A DNA stretch of 64,000 nt, taken from assembly GCA_020744225.1 (NCBI GenBank), contig JAGMWG010000024.1:1-64000 (forward strand), read 5' to 3'. Under the pieces are notes generated by a model. It did not search any database. It was not told the origin of the DNA and saw nothing but the letters and a program-made list of their open reading frames with translations. The position numbers and the translations under genes were made by a program. Below, piece after piece: positions 12,597 through 24,349 of the stretch; positions within the stretch are counted from its first letter, which is position 1, and the number at the start of each line of letters is the position of its first letter. The stretch is from Paraphoma chrysanthemicola (taxonomy: Eukaryota > Ascomycota > Dothideomycetes > Pleosporales > Phaeosphaeriaceae).

Positions 12597-12911
12597 CGTG
12601 ACGAGATGGCGCGCGCGCTGCTGCTGCAGGACGAAGCGGTGCAGGTGGGCTCGACCAGCGGAGGCCGATGCGGCTATGACTCTTGCGCCGTCTGTCCGCG
12701 CGAAAGGTGACGTGACAGCAGACGCGTGGTGGAGAGGAGACGGGCTAGGGCTCGGGAGGCTGCAGCATGGAAGTTGTGGTTCGGCAGTCGTGTGGGGGCG
12801 CGCTTCGAGAAAATGCACAGAAGCTTCCCCCCACACTTCACCTGGTACCTGCAGCTGCCGCTCGGAGCTTCACTTTTTCTTCCCCCGCCCCATGTCTGCG
12901 GGCCTCTCACC
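12597..12911. promoter_or_regulatory. Divergent promoter between TFA1 and PUS1
   Basis: The 315 bp between the two head-to-head start codons must contain both promoters and both 5' leaders. It is GC-rich with no clear TATA box. I cannot assign individual factor sites. Confidence 0.6.
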
Positions 12912-14912
12912 ATGGACCAATCTGCCGAGACGCCTTCTGCTGCGCCCATGGCGGACACGGACGGCGCCCGCGGCAACAGCAACTCGCCAAACCGCGACAG
13001 GAAGCGCAAGTGGGAGGATCGCGGCGGACGCAGAGGCGGCAGAGGCGGTCGACCGCTTCAGCACGGCAGCCGTCCGAGCAAGAAGAGAAATCTGGGGCGT
13101 AAGGAACATAAGTGAGCTTCCCGCGAGCGCATATATGCCGCCTGCCGCTAACTAAGCAGCACCTCGCAACTAGACAGACGCGGCCGCAACGAGGCCCAGC
13201 AGACGCGGAACAAGGAGCAGGAGCACAAGGGCGAGAATGACAAGCCAGCCCTGCCGTCTGCCTTCCCCGCCGACGAGGTCGACGCAGAGGAGCGCAAGCC
13301 GAAGCGCAAGGTCGCCGTCATGATCGGCTACTCGGGCACTGGCTACAAGGGCATGCAGATCGACAACAAGCAGAAGACCATCGAGGGCGACCTGTTCAAC
13401 GCCTTCGTCGCGGCCGGCGCCATTTCGAAAGCGAACGCCGACGACCCCAAGAAGTCCTCCCTGGTCCGCTGCGCTCGCACCGACAAGGGCGTCCATGCGG
13501 CTGGCAACGTCATCTCGCTCAAGCTGATTATTGAGGAGGACGACATCGTGGACAAGATCAACAGCCACCTCTCGGAGCAGATCCGAGTATGGGGCATCCA
13601 GCGCACTATTGGCTCATTCAGCTGCTACCAGGCCTGCGACTCCCGGTGGTACGAGTATCTGATTCCAACTCATGCCTTCCTTCCTCCACATCCCTCCAGT
13701 TTCATGGGCAAGAAGCTCGAAGAGTATGCAGAAAGGGAGAACGACGTGGGGGCATATCGCAAGCGGCAGGCCGAGGTGGCCGACTTCTGGCCCGCAGTGG
13801 AGGAGAAACATATCAAGCCCATCTTGGAGAGCTTGGACGACTCGATACGTCCACTGGTCGAGGAAGCCTTGTATAGCATTGAAGCCACCGACGCACCCGC
13901 TGGCGATCCTCTCATCGATGCTTCTATTGACTCTGGCAACAACAAGACGTCCCCGCCACAAGAAGAAGGGGCAGCAGACTCAGCGAAGTCTACTAACGAT
14001 GATGTGACAAACCTCGGAAGTTCTACAGATGAGGTCAAGGACACCATTGACACCATCAAAAAGCAAGATCCAGGCCTGAACCTCGACGCTCAAACAGATG
14101 GCTCCGTGCCTCTGTCATCCTCAACTGTGAGCTTACCGGCTCTGGAAGAGGCTGTCAAGGCCCTCAAGGCCGCCTATCTTGCAGCAAAAAAGGCATACCG
14201 CATATCACCTGAGCGACAGGCACGTGTACAGGCAGCGCTGGATAATTATCTCGGAACCCGCAAGTACCACAATTACACTGTGCAGAAAAAGTTCAGCGAC
14301 AAGTCTGCGCAAAGGTACATCAAGAGCTTCAAGGTGGCGCCAAAACCCATCATTATCAACGAGACCGAGTGGCTGAGCTTGAAGGTGCATGGACAGAGCT
14401 TTATGATGCACCAGATCAGAAAGATGGTAGGCATGGCTGCCCTGACCGTGCGGTGTGGCACCGATCCGAAGGTCATGGAGCAGAGCTTTGGGAACGTGAT
14501 TGTGCGCATACCAAAGGCGCCCGGGCTCGGACTGCTGCTGGAGCGACCGGTGTTTGACTCGTACAACGAGAAACAGGCCAAGCAGCACGGGCGCGAGACG
14601 CTTGACTTCAACAAATTCAACGACAAGATCGAGGAGTTCAAAGAGCGCGAGATCTACCAGCGTATCTTCAGGGAAGAAGCGCAGGGCAACCAGTGAGCCG
14701 ACCTGATGTTTTCATTATCACATTCTGCCCTACTAACGATAGCCAGGTTCAATGCCTTCTTCACGCATCTGGATAACTACAAAGATCCCCAGTTTCTGTA
14801 CCTGACGTCTGGCGGAATTGAAGCCACCAAGAAGGGTCTTGGTAAGAAGTCGATGCAGCCCAAGTTCGAAGAAGACTCTGAAGACGAGAACCTGAGTGGT
14901 GGGGAGGGTTGA
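12912..14912 (+). CDS. PUS1: tRNA pseudouridine synthase Pus1 (TruA family)
   Basis: Three exons (12912-13111, 13178-14692, 14747-14912) give 626 residues. Pus1 isomerises uridines in nuclear tRNAs, U2 snRNA and some mRNAs. The N-terminus is basic and low-complexity (RGGRRGGRGGR), suiting a nuclear protein. The TruA core starts at KVAVMIGYSGTGYKGMQ and contains the catalytic CARTDKGVHA motif with Asp169; C-terminal motifs HNYT, FMMHQIRKMVG and PKAPGLGLLLERP are all present. An acidic insert of about 120 residues lies between core segments, as in other fungal Pus1 proteins. Both introns have TAAC branch sites; the last adds FNAFFTHLDNYKDPQFLYLT and an acidic tail. The start has a good CACCATGG context. 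Confidence 0.94.
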
Positions 14913-15242
14913 TTGGAGTGTCGATTTGGAGTGTCCTGTATGGCCCGGTGATAGATAGCTATCTTGATACCCTGTGAAAGCTCAGAAAGCACATTGTCCT
15001 TGGCCTCGTTGGCGTCTTGGAACGCATCCACACCGGAGTGACGAGTACTGTGCGTGCGTGCGGTGGTGGTGGTCATGTGCTCAGCGTGTATTGTTGGGCG
15101 GTTTGTTGAGGGTCTCATTCGCGACTGGTCAATGCAGCTGCGGATCCCCGAGCTGGCGCGGAGCTGTTTTTTGCTGCAGCTGGACCAACAACTCTGACAC
15201 GCCGTCCTCCACCACACCTCTCTCCCCGACCCCGCCATCACC
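14913..15242. other. Gap holding the PDA1 promoter
   Basis: 330 bp between the PUS1 stop and PDA1 start. The last part is C-rich (CTCTCCCCGACCCCGCCATCACC) just before the ATG, a usual fungal leader. No gene seen. Confidence 0.5.
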
Positions 15243-16769
15243 ATGCTGTCACGGACAATTAGGAGGAGCATTGCGTCGCCCTTCCGGCGCAATGTCGCAG
15301 CTCCCATCGCCACCCGCCCGGCCTTCAGGTTCGTGACTACGGACGCCGCGTCGTCGCATACAGACCCGGAGAACGTGCCGCAGGTGAGAGCAGCTCCCCA
15401 TGCGCCAATGGACTCGGTGCAGGCGCAGTGCAGCGCACCGCAGACGACTGACATGCTGTAGGAGGACGACAAGCCGTTTGAGATCCGCCTCTCGGACGAG
15501 GCCTTCGAGACGTATGAGCTGGACCCGCCGCCGTACACGCTCGATGTCACCAAGAAGGAGCTGAAGCAGATGTACTACGACATGGTCGCTGTACGGTATG
15601 ATGAGCCGTGTCCACGCGAGCACGAGAGCAACCGGCGCTGACACGGACACGCAGACGCATGGAGATGGCCGCCGATAGGCTCTACAAGGAGAAGAAGATC
15701 CGTGGCTTCTGCCACCTGTCGACTGGCCAGGAAGCCGTCGCTGTGGGTATTGAACACGCCATTGATCGCTCCGACCATCTCATCACCGCCTACCGCTGCC
15801 ACGGCTTCGCCCTGATGCGCGGCGCAACTGTCAAATCCATCATCGGTGAGCTGCTCGGCAGGAGAGAGGGCATCGCCTACGGCAAGGGTGGATCCATGCA
15901 CATGTTCGCGCCCGGCTTCTATGGTGGAAACGGAATTGTCGGCGCTCAGGTCCCTGTTGGCGCCGGTATTGCCTTCGCATGCCAGTACCAGAACAAGAAC
16001 AACGTGACCCTGGCGCTGTACGGAGATGGTGCTTCAAATCAGGGCCAAGTGTTCGAGGCATACAACATGGCTAAGCTCTGGAACCTGCCCATCATCTTCG
16101 GCTGCGAGAGTACGTTACCCCCCACGATATGCCAAACATGCGTGCTGACATTTGCAGACAACAAGTATGGTATGGGTACCGCCGCCAACCGTTCGTCTGC
16201 CATCACCGACTACTACAAGCGCGGCCAGTATATTCCAGGTCTGAAGATCAACGGCATGGACGTCCTCGCTGTCAAGGCCGCTGTCAAATACGGCAAGGAA
16301 TACGCCGCCGCTGGCAAGGGTCCGCTGGTCTACGAATATGTCACCTACAGATACGGCGGCCACTCCATGTCCGACCCAGGAACTACCTACCGAGTAAGCT
16401 ACCTGTACCTTGCATATACTGAGCGACAATTTGCTGACGATACTCTCCTAGACACGCGAGGAAATTCAGCGCATGCGCAGCACCAACGACCCCATCGCCG
16501 GCCTCAAGCAGAAGCTTCTTGACTGGGGCATCACCTCGGAGGAGGAGCTCAAGTCAATTGACAAGCAGGCACGCTCCGATGTCGATGCCGAGGTCGCCGT
16601 GGCCGAGCAAATGGCGCCCCCAGAAGCTACGGGCAAGGTGCTATACGAGGACATTTATGTCCGTGGCAGTGAACCCGAGTTCTTGAGAGGCAGGATTCCT
16701 GAGGAGAACTTCTACTACAATGAGCACGACATGGGTGAGCAGAAGACGCCAGTGGCGCGGACTGCCTAA
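15243..16769 (+). CDS. PDA1: Pyruvate dehydrogenase E1 component, alpha subunit (mitochondrial)
   Basis: Five exons (15243-15383, 15462-15595, 15655-16109, 16158-16393, 16452-16769) encode 427 residues. E1-alpha with E1-beta binds thiamine diphosphate and decarboxylates pyruvate in the mitochondrial matrix. The Arg/Ser-rich, acid-free N-terminus (MLSRTIRRSIASPFRRN) is a classic matrix presequence. The ThDP motif starts at Gly215-Asp-Gly and ends in GCENN, whose asparagines are joined by the third intron. The regulatory loop YRYGGHSMSDPG is intact, with Ser313 and Ser315 at the positions phosphorylated by PDH kinase in this family. Introns are 48-78 nt. Convergent with the ferrochelatase gene. 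Confidence 0.96.
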
Positions 16770-16979
16770 GCAGGGGCTGCTACAAACAACCAACGACGAG
16801 GGTACCGAGACGAGAGTGTAATACTAGGCATTTGTGCGTTTGCTTACATGCAGGAGTATCTTCTTGTAGCCGACTATTGAGACTTTTGGAGCTTTTCCGT
16901 GTCCATCAATCACCAATTATTGTACATTTTGCGATAAGTTGCCCACGCTGATCCCATCATACAGACAGTAATAGAACGG

Positions 16980-18308
16980 TTATGCAGCTGCGTCAAGGTG
17001 CTTCTGTTGTCCGGCGAAGAAGTCCTTGGAAGCCAAACATCTTTCACTCGTGCACTTGGGACATCTCAGCGTCATCTGCTTGCTGACGGCCTTCCCGCTA
17101 GCAAGATGTGCCTTAGCGATGTCGGCGAGTGCTTCAATGAAAACTGGGTGGTCGTTGAGACTGTCGACGCGCTTGACCCCCTCGTGGCCCTCGGCGTCTT
17201 CGCCAATAACCTCCTTGTCAAGTTCGTACAGCGTCTCGATATGGTCTGAAGTGAAGGCAATTGGGATCAGAAGCATGTCTGTTTGGCCCTTCTTCATATA
17301 CTCCTTGACGGTGTCTGATGTCTGTGCACCGAGCCAGGGTTGTGGGCCGACTTGTGACTGCCAGACGAGGCGGTACTTGAGCTTGTGTCCCAAACGTTGC
17401 ATGACTGCATAGACGGTTGCCGCAACTTCAGACGGATAGGGATCGCCGCGATTCACAACCGTCATGGGTAGAGAGTGGGCAGAAAAAAGTAGAACCACAT
17501 TGTCTCTTCGCTCCAGCGGATATTCGAGCAGTTTCTTTTCGATGAGCTGAGCAAAGGCTTCGACAAGCCCTGTATGGGCTGGCCAGCGGTCAATGACGCT
17601 CCATTTAATGGCACCCTCAGCGTCGACTTCGCCATCAACGGCTCGCTTACCCTCGAGCCTTTGGCGCCATTTCCACAGCTCGTTCAGAGATGAACCGGTT
17701 GTGGAACAAGAGTATTGTGGGTATTGTGTAAAAGCGACAGCCCGACCGCCCTTGCCGCCGCCGAAACCATCGGCGATGAGCTGCTTATAGGTGTCCTCTG
17801 TCAATGGGTTGGCATATCGGAAGGCGACGTATGGCTTGTGTGGTGCCGTTTCTGGTGAGGTTCTGTCGAGTATCTTGCACATCTCTGCGGCTTGATACTC
17901 GGACCACTTGCGGATTGGTGAGCCGCCGCCAATCTCTGCATACTGCTTTTGGATTTTGGGTGTCCGCCTTCGTGCAATGTATGGGCCGATATAGTTCTGG
18001 AGCGGGCCGAGCGGAATGAGATCTTTGTCGGCCTACAGGAATTAGATTTGTGTGATCGAAAGAGACAGCAATCTGCTTACGAAGAGCATGGATAGGAAGC
18101 CATGAACCTCATCAGTGGTGGACGGGCCGCCCATATTCATAAAAACCATGGCAGTTGGTCCTTTGGATCCGGCGGCATTCTGCGCGACTGGGGCGACGGT
18201 CGCATTGCCTCTCCGCCATTGTGATGCGTGAGCAGACAGAAGATGCGTAGATTGCGTAGTCGCAGTTGCGCGCTTGGCAGCACACGACAGCGGCGAGCGC
18301 AAGGCCAT
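16980..18308 (-). CDS. HEM15: Ferrochelatase (mitochondrial)
   Basis: Two exons (18308-18081 and 18032-16980) encode 426 residues. The enzyme inserts ferrous iron into protoporphyrin IX at the matrix face of the inner mitochondrial membrane, the last haem step. The first about 45 residues look like a presequence (MALRSPLSCAAKRATATTQ). The core has VFMNMGGPSTTDEV, GGGSPIRKW, QYPQYSCSTTGSS, the active-site LLFSAHSLP with its histidine, and FTSDHIETLYELD. Four cysteines, Cys185 and Cys400-x2-Cys403-x4-Cys408, match the [2Fe-2S] ligand pattern of animal and fission-yeast enzymes. The 48-nt intron is phase 0. It is divergent from KU70. Confidence 0.95.
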
Positions 18309-18736
18309 CTTGTCTATGTCGAAAAGTGCAGTGGGAGACGGTTCGTAGGTGCAGGTGTCACCAACGACAGGTGAATTAATTCCGAGACCATACCAGTCCA
18401 AGTCGGATTCAACCAATGACGGCTACTCTGTTCATGGATGACGATCGGGCTTGGTGATCGCAGGGGTCCAGTCCTTCCAGAATAGCCGAACGAGCCCTAG
18501 CGCGCGGCAGATACAGCACGTGCCACCGCGTTACAGGCAGGCGCGGTGTTGCCTGGCGGGAATCGCGACGCGACGAACACTGGCTTCATGAACCAAAATC
18601 TACATTGTTTGTGCATCTGCCTCTTCAACGTATTCCCGCTCTATTTTGACCTCTGTATTGAACAAGGTCGTGAGGCTGTCGAAAAGATCCAAATAGTTTC
18701 TGATTAGTGCTCCAGTCGTTGCGAGCTCAGACCAAA
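18309..18736. promoter_or_regulatory. Divergent promoter between HEM15 and KU70
   Basis: A 428-bp head-to-head gap that must serve both genes. No recognisable TATA box or factor site stands out. Confidence 0.5.
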
Positions 18737-20753
18737 ATGGCTGATACTCAGGATAATCGGCCTGGCGAAGAGGAGGAGGAAGAGGAGGAGATTGACGACT
18801 CCGTGAGCCGTGCAACGCGATTGAGTAGAGCCCTTAGCTTATGCGCAACAGGCTTACAAGACGATGAAAGATGCCGTTCTCTTTGCTATCGATGTCAGCC
18901 CGACCATGCTGCAGCGGCCACCAAAGTCAGAGGACCAAAAAGCAGACCGCGACTCCGCGACTTCTGCTGCGCTCAAATGCGCCTATCAGCTCATGCAACA
19001 GCGCATCATCTCAAACCCCAACGATATGATGGGCATTTTGCTGTTTGGCACTGAACAAACAGACCTCAAAGATGGCGACTCCACGTTCCAGCATTGCTAC
19101 CTGCTCGCAGACCTGGATGTGCCATCAGCACAAGATGTAAAGCGCCTGCGGGATCTGGTGGAGAATGAGACCGAAGCCGACCAGATCTTGAAGCCTGCAA
19201 CGGATGGCGCAAGCATAGCCACAGTACTGTTTTGCGCCAACCAGATCTTTACCACAAAAGCGCCAAATTTTTCATCGAGACGGTTGTTCCTCGTGACAGA
19301 CAATGACTATCCAGTACGAGTCAAGACCGACAAAGACACGGCAGTCACGCGAGCACGCGACTTGTATGATTTGGGCTGCACTATTGATCTCTTTCCCATA
19401 TCGCAGCCCGACCACAATTTTGACCGCGCTCGTTTCTATGATGACCTTGTTTACCCTACTTCACCGTCCGATCCTGATGCGCCTGCCGCCACCACATCGA
19501 CCACAAAAATTGCAAAGAGCGGCGAGGGCATAACTTTGTTGAAGCAGTTGCTATCGTCCATCAATTCCAAGGCCACGGCACGCCGAGCGCTGTTCACGCT
19601 GCCTCTTGAGCTTGGTCCAGACCTGCGAATAGGAGTGAAGGGGTACATTTTGATCAAACGCCAAGAGCATGTCAAGTCCTGCTATGTCTGGGTCGGCGGA
19701 GACAAGCCCCAGATTGTCAGCTCCTCAACATCGCACATGGCTGATGACACGGCACGGGTCGTCGAGAAGACGGAGTTACGGAAAGCGTACAAGTTTGGCG
19801 GCGACGCAATCACCTTCACACCCGATGAGATCGTCAGGATAAGGCAAGCCTTCGGCGATCCAGTGATCCGTATCATTGGCTTCAAGCCCATATCCTCCCT
19901 ACCTATCTGGGCGAATACCAACAAGGCCACCTTCATCTACCCCTCCGAAACTGACTTCATTGGCTCCACGCGCGTCTTCTCCTCCCTACAACAAAAGCTC
20001 CTCAAATCCAAGAAAATGGGCCTCGTGTGGATGATTGCCAGACGCAATGCGTCTCCCGTTCTTTGCGCCCTGGTCCCGGCAGAAGAGACCATCAACGACG
20101 ATGGTGAACAGTCCATGCCTCCCGGCATGTGGCTCATCCCCCTGCCGTTTGCCGATGATATGCGGAAATTTCCTGAACAAGCAGGGGAGGTACTCAAGAC
20201 GACAGATGAGTTGACAGACAAGATGCGCGTCATTATCGAGCAACTGCAACTCCCCAAAGGCGTGTATGACCCATCAAGGTACCCCAATCCAGACTTGCAG
20301 TGGTTCTACCGCATATTGCAGGCCATGGCCCTCGATGAAGAACTTCCGGAGAAGCCAGATGACAAGACAATCCCCCGTTATAAGCAGATTGACAAAAGAT
20401 GTGGCGAATACATTGTGGCTTATGGGAAAGAGTTCGAAGTTGCATTCGCACAAGTCGCTAAGACAGCGGTTCCCCTTCGGGGAAAGGCCGCAGCAAAACG
20501 GGCTTCGGTCGACCCTGACGAGAAGCCTGCGCCCAAGCGCTTGAAGAAGGAGCCTAAGGTTAAAGAAGAAGAGAATGGCGAGGAGGAGCTCACAGATCAA
20601 CAGATGGCGGACATCAACCACAAAGGTCAGATCAGCAAGCAAACGGTTGTTGTCCTGAAAGATTTCCTCTCACATCGAGGCCAGGCAACAAGTGGCAAGA
20701 AGGCAGAGCTTGTGGAGAGAGTACAAGAGTATCTAGACAGCAAGGGCCTTTAG
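18737..20753 (+). CDS. KU70: Ku70 subunit of the Ku DNA-end-binding complex
   Basis: Two exons (18737-18802 and 18852-20753) give 655 residues. Ku70 with Ku80 encircles DNA ends, starts non-homologous end joining and protects telomeres. After an acidic N-terminus with eight consecutive Glu, the von Willebrand A-like domain begins at DAVLFAIDVSPTML and runs to about 230; the Ku core follows (KAYKFGGDAITFTPDEI, then LPFADDMRKFPE). A basic linker (PKRLKKEPKVKEE) leads to a C-terminal SAP domain (VLKDFLSHRGQATSGKKAEL), a DNA-binding helix pair typical of Ku70. The 49-nt intron is phase 0 and separates the acidic leader from the core, so the true start is the upstream ATG. Confidence 0.95.
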
Positions 20754-21806
20754 GTTTCAATCATGCCAAGTGCGAGTTGCGAGGCCTTCACTGGTCTGTT
20801 TGGTAGCCGAGTCACAATAGTGTGAAATTGGAACGCGGCTTGGGGCATTCTACAGTTGTGCAGAGTCAACACAACAAAGTGGTCTGTTCTCGTTCTCAAA
20901 CACAAGTCCTCATAGCTGCCTATGTAATGGGCATTCGTGTCGTACAAACCAGCACGAAACATCTTTGTCGCTGAACTGTTCGTCACATAATCCATCCCAT
21001 GCAATATGCTCTTAGAACGGCTGTGTATCTGAAAACTTTAGTAATGTAGTTGCAAGGGTACCTACGCAGTGGTTTGTGAGTGAAATAGTGATTGACTAGG
21101 ATAATCGGTCATGATATTGCGACTTTGCTTTCGAAGAAAGTAGTCACTTTGAGAGTTGTTGAGATTATGCCGACTACGACCACGTTCATCGGGGACGCCA
21201 AATTACCCGAGCGGGAAAATACTTGTTATTGGAGAACAAACAGAGATTGATATCAGTCTAGGTTGTACCCATCGTCCCGAGGGTGCTAGGACTTGTTACT
21301 CACCAGCAGACTGTCCTGTCCGATCGTGATGTAATGTTGGACCTGTGCAAAGCACTGCGTATTCAGATGGGAAATTTGCAGTTGAGTGATTATTGTATGA
21401 AGACAATATAACGTTGAGCTGATTTGGGCTATGTACGTATGGTGGCGAGTGTGAATTGACGTATATGTTGTTGTACCGTATGCGGGCAGATTTGCTGCCG
21501 TCGTCCCCTGCCGTCGTCCCTTTCATCTTGCAATTTGCGTAAACTTCTTCCCTCTCACTGACCTGTTTCCGCGACACGACAACTATGAGAGCCACAGGCC
21601 TTTCAATGACCATGTTGCAGCCTGCGGAGACATGTCCATAATTTCGTCTGGGCCAAATTGTCCCCATATATGTGCTTACCGCTGATTTCACAATTTGTCA
21701 GAACTCCCCAAGCGTTCCAACACTCCTAGAGAGCAGCTGGGAGAGATGTCACAAAGGAGCCATTGGCGCCCGCCTACCGTAAATCAAAACTAGGAAACGC
21801 GACCTC
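20754..21806. other. Intergenic between convergent KU70 and Est1-type gene
   Basis: About 1 kb of 3' flanks. No domain-bearing frame, RNA gene or repeat seen. Confidence 0.6.
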
Positions 21807-24349
21807 TCACGCACTGCCAGACGTATTAGGGAGGACTGAAAAAGTATGAGACACGCTGTCGTATGAGATCCAGCGGTTAGACTGCGCAATATAGTCAGCA
21901 AAGTACTTCTGGGGACTGTCCGGAGACCTACCGTTGCAAGTTCGTGACCCAAACGCAACACTCGCTCCATGCGACTCTTCACTGTGCTCGCCAGCTCAAG
22001 ATAGCGCTCCTCTTCGTCATGCTCTCTCTCGAACCACTTTTCTGGGAAGTAATCATGTGCCCACACCAAGCCTCTGACAAGGTAGTCCTCAGGCAACGGC
22101 AACTCATCGCTTCTCTCGCCATCGTTGGGAAAGACCGGAGTGGAAAACAACGTATCGATGTTCTGGGGCTGTGCAACGTTTTGCGCTTGGCTTTGATTTT
22201 GGATTTGGCTTTCGGTTTTTATTAACGTATTGAGAAAAGCAACGAGTTCGGTCCAGGGAGTGTCATTAAGGAGATGAGAAACGTATGAACTTGCAGCAAA
22301 AGTAGTCAGAAAGGAAAGCATAATGTGGACGTGAGGAAGCACGTTCTTGTCGCCTATGCGCCGGAGAACGAGGGCAAACGTATCGTTGGTGAGGAGTTTG
22401 GTATGCGAGAAATGAGGTTGTGAAGCAAGCATATTAACATTAGGAAGGAGCTCATCCTCGGAGATGATGGGCGGGGTTGGGTCCTGTTGATCTGCTGGTG
22501 AGGCAGTGCGTAGTTGTTCCTCTGGCGGAGGGCTGTTCTTGACCTTCTCACAGATTTGAGTGAGGAAAACCTGTCGAAGCGCATTGTCGTCGATTCCATA
22601 CTCGAACCAGCCAGAGACGTTGGTGACTGCGATGTAGACTCCCTGCTCCTTCCATTTTGCAGTGACTCGCCCGACGTGATTGTCCAGGTTGTTGGTGAAT
22701 TCGAGTTTAGCTTGGTTGAAGTCGTCCAAGGACAGTCGCTCAAAGAGGATAGCGTGTGCCTTGATGTAGTTCGTGTCGATTGGTAGAGCATGTGAGTATG
22801 TAGCAACGGCACGGCCAAGGATGGGGTCCAGCAGCGTAAGGATGCTCTCACGGGCGCTCGGAAAAGGCTTAACGCACGTTAAGGACCTCGAGTAGTAGTA
22901 TAGCTGCTGGAGGGCGTTGGGGCGTGCCAGAATCGCCAGGTGGTGATAAAGGCGGCCAACAGTGGGATTCTTGTCTGCGGCCTTGGTATCTATACGTAGA
23001 GACTCGAGTTAGCTGATACAGTTCGAAACTACGCAAGAGTATAACATACACCATGAACGTGCAACTCCGGCCCAGGTCTCACGGTCTCTAATATCTTCGT
23101 CTTCAATAGCCATCCTATAGCGTCCAAGATCTCCTAGACATTCAATCCAAGTATCTTCAAAAGCCGGAACTGTCTCGTAAAGCAGTGCCATCATCTGATA
23201 TGCCAGATAAATGAATGCCAGCATGTAGTCAATGCTGTCTGGAAGGCGACGGCGAAGTAGCTCCAAGAATGAATGAATACCGTGCTTCCACATGCGCGCA
23301 GGCATCGAATACTTAGCCGCCAACCGACGCAGTGCAGGACTGGCTGATGGATGCTGGCTTGCCAGGAAAAAATCATGGTGCTCATGCAGCAAAGTTCGAT
23401 GAAGAGCTATTAGGGCTTGCCAGTGATCTGAAGCAAGTTTGTGGTTTGGATCAGAATTATCTTGAGCGGCAGCTGCTTGAGCACGATCGACATGTATGCA
23501 TTTCGTTTCGACCATGGTCAAGCCAGCATAAATGCTCTTGACTTCAGACGCAAGCTGCTCCTGCGATATAGGTCTGCTATCAGGCTGTAAGAGCAAGCCA
23601 GGGTAGCGAGGGTCGTATCTCTGCAGCTCAATCAAAACTGGTTGACGATGTGGGTACTGCGCTTTTGGAGCAGACCGATGAGGCAGCGGTCGCGAAGGCG
23701 ATTGTGGCTGAGAAGCCTGGAATTGCCCGCTCTTGGTAGCTTCACGCGACCAGTCACTAGTGGCTGAACGCTGAGGCGACGCTGTCCCGGTGGGGGTTGT
23801 CTGCTTCGGATCGAACAGGCGAGCATCAGGTCTTCGAGTGCGCTCTGGAATGACGGCATGCACAATACTACTTCGGTCGTAATCCGAGTCGACAACCTTC
23901 ACATGGGAAGGCGCCTTACCCCTGCGGCCATGCCCTTCTGATTCGGCAGGACGCTTCTTGGAGGGAGGTGATGACTCTCGTCCTTTATCAGATTCAAGTG
24001 ATAGGCTTGTGATATCTGGCGCTGAACCACCGCCAACAGTCGCGCTTGTGGATTGGTCTGTTTTCCTGATGGGCATTAGAGCAGGGGCGACACGTGACCG
24101 GTATGTGGTCTCTTACCTCAATTCCAAGGCTGCTAGTTTCAGCTTCTCTTTCGCCTGACTTGGCTTCAGGTTCGCAATGTGTGATGCATGTTCGGTCTTG
24201 GCGTGGTCGTAAAGCTGATCGACGCTCTGAAACATACGTCCATGATGACCGAAAGGACATGGTAGTGCACCTGAAAGGGGAATTTCTGTCTTTTGCGTGC
24301 GAAGGGCGTTGACAAATTTCGAGTGAATGTCAACGTTTCCAGTGTCCAT
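21807..24349 (-). CDS. Est1-type TPR / DNA-RNA-binding domain protein
   Basis: Four exons (24349-24117, 24065-23050, 22989-21932, 21881-21807) encode 793 residues; all three introns (50-60 nt) close the frame. The central part matches the Est1/SMG5-7 family: a helical 14-3-3-like TPR block (LASDHWQALIALHRTLLHE) and the YTKAADKNPTVGRLYHHLAI segment, which spans an intron and is the family hallmark, followed by the Est1 DNA/RNA-binding region. Members act in telomerase recruitment or nonsense-mediated decay; fungi also have paralogues of unknown role, and I cannot say which this is. Near the N-terminus Cys31, His36, His49 and His54 show C2H2-finger spacing with His replacing the second Cys. No C-terminal PIN domain is present. 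Confidence 0.85.
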
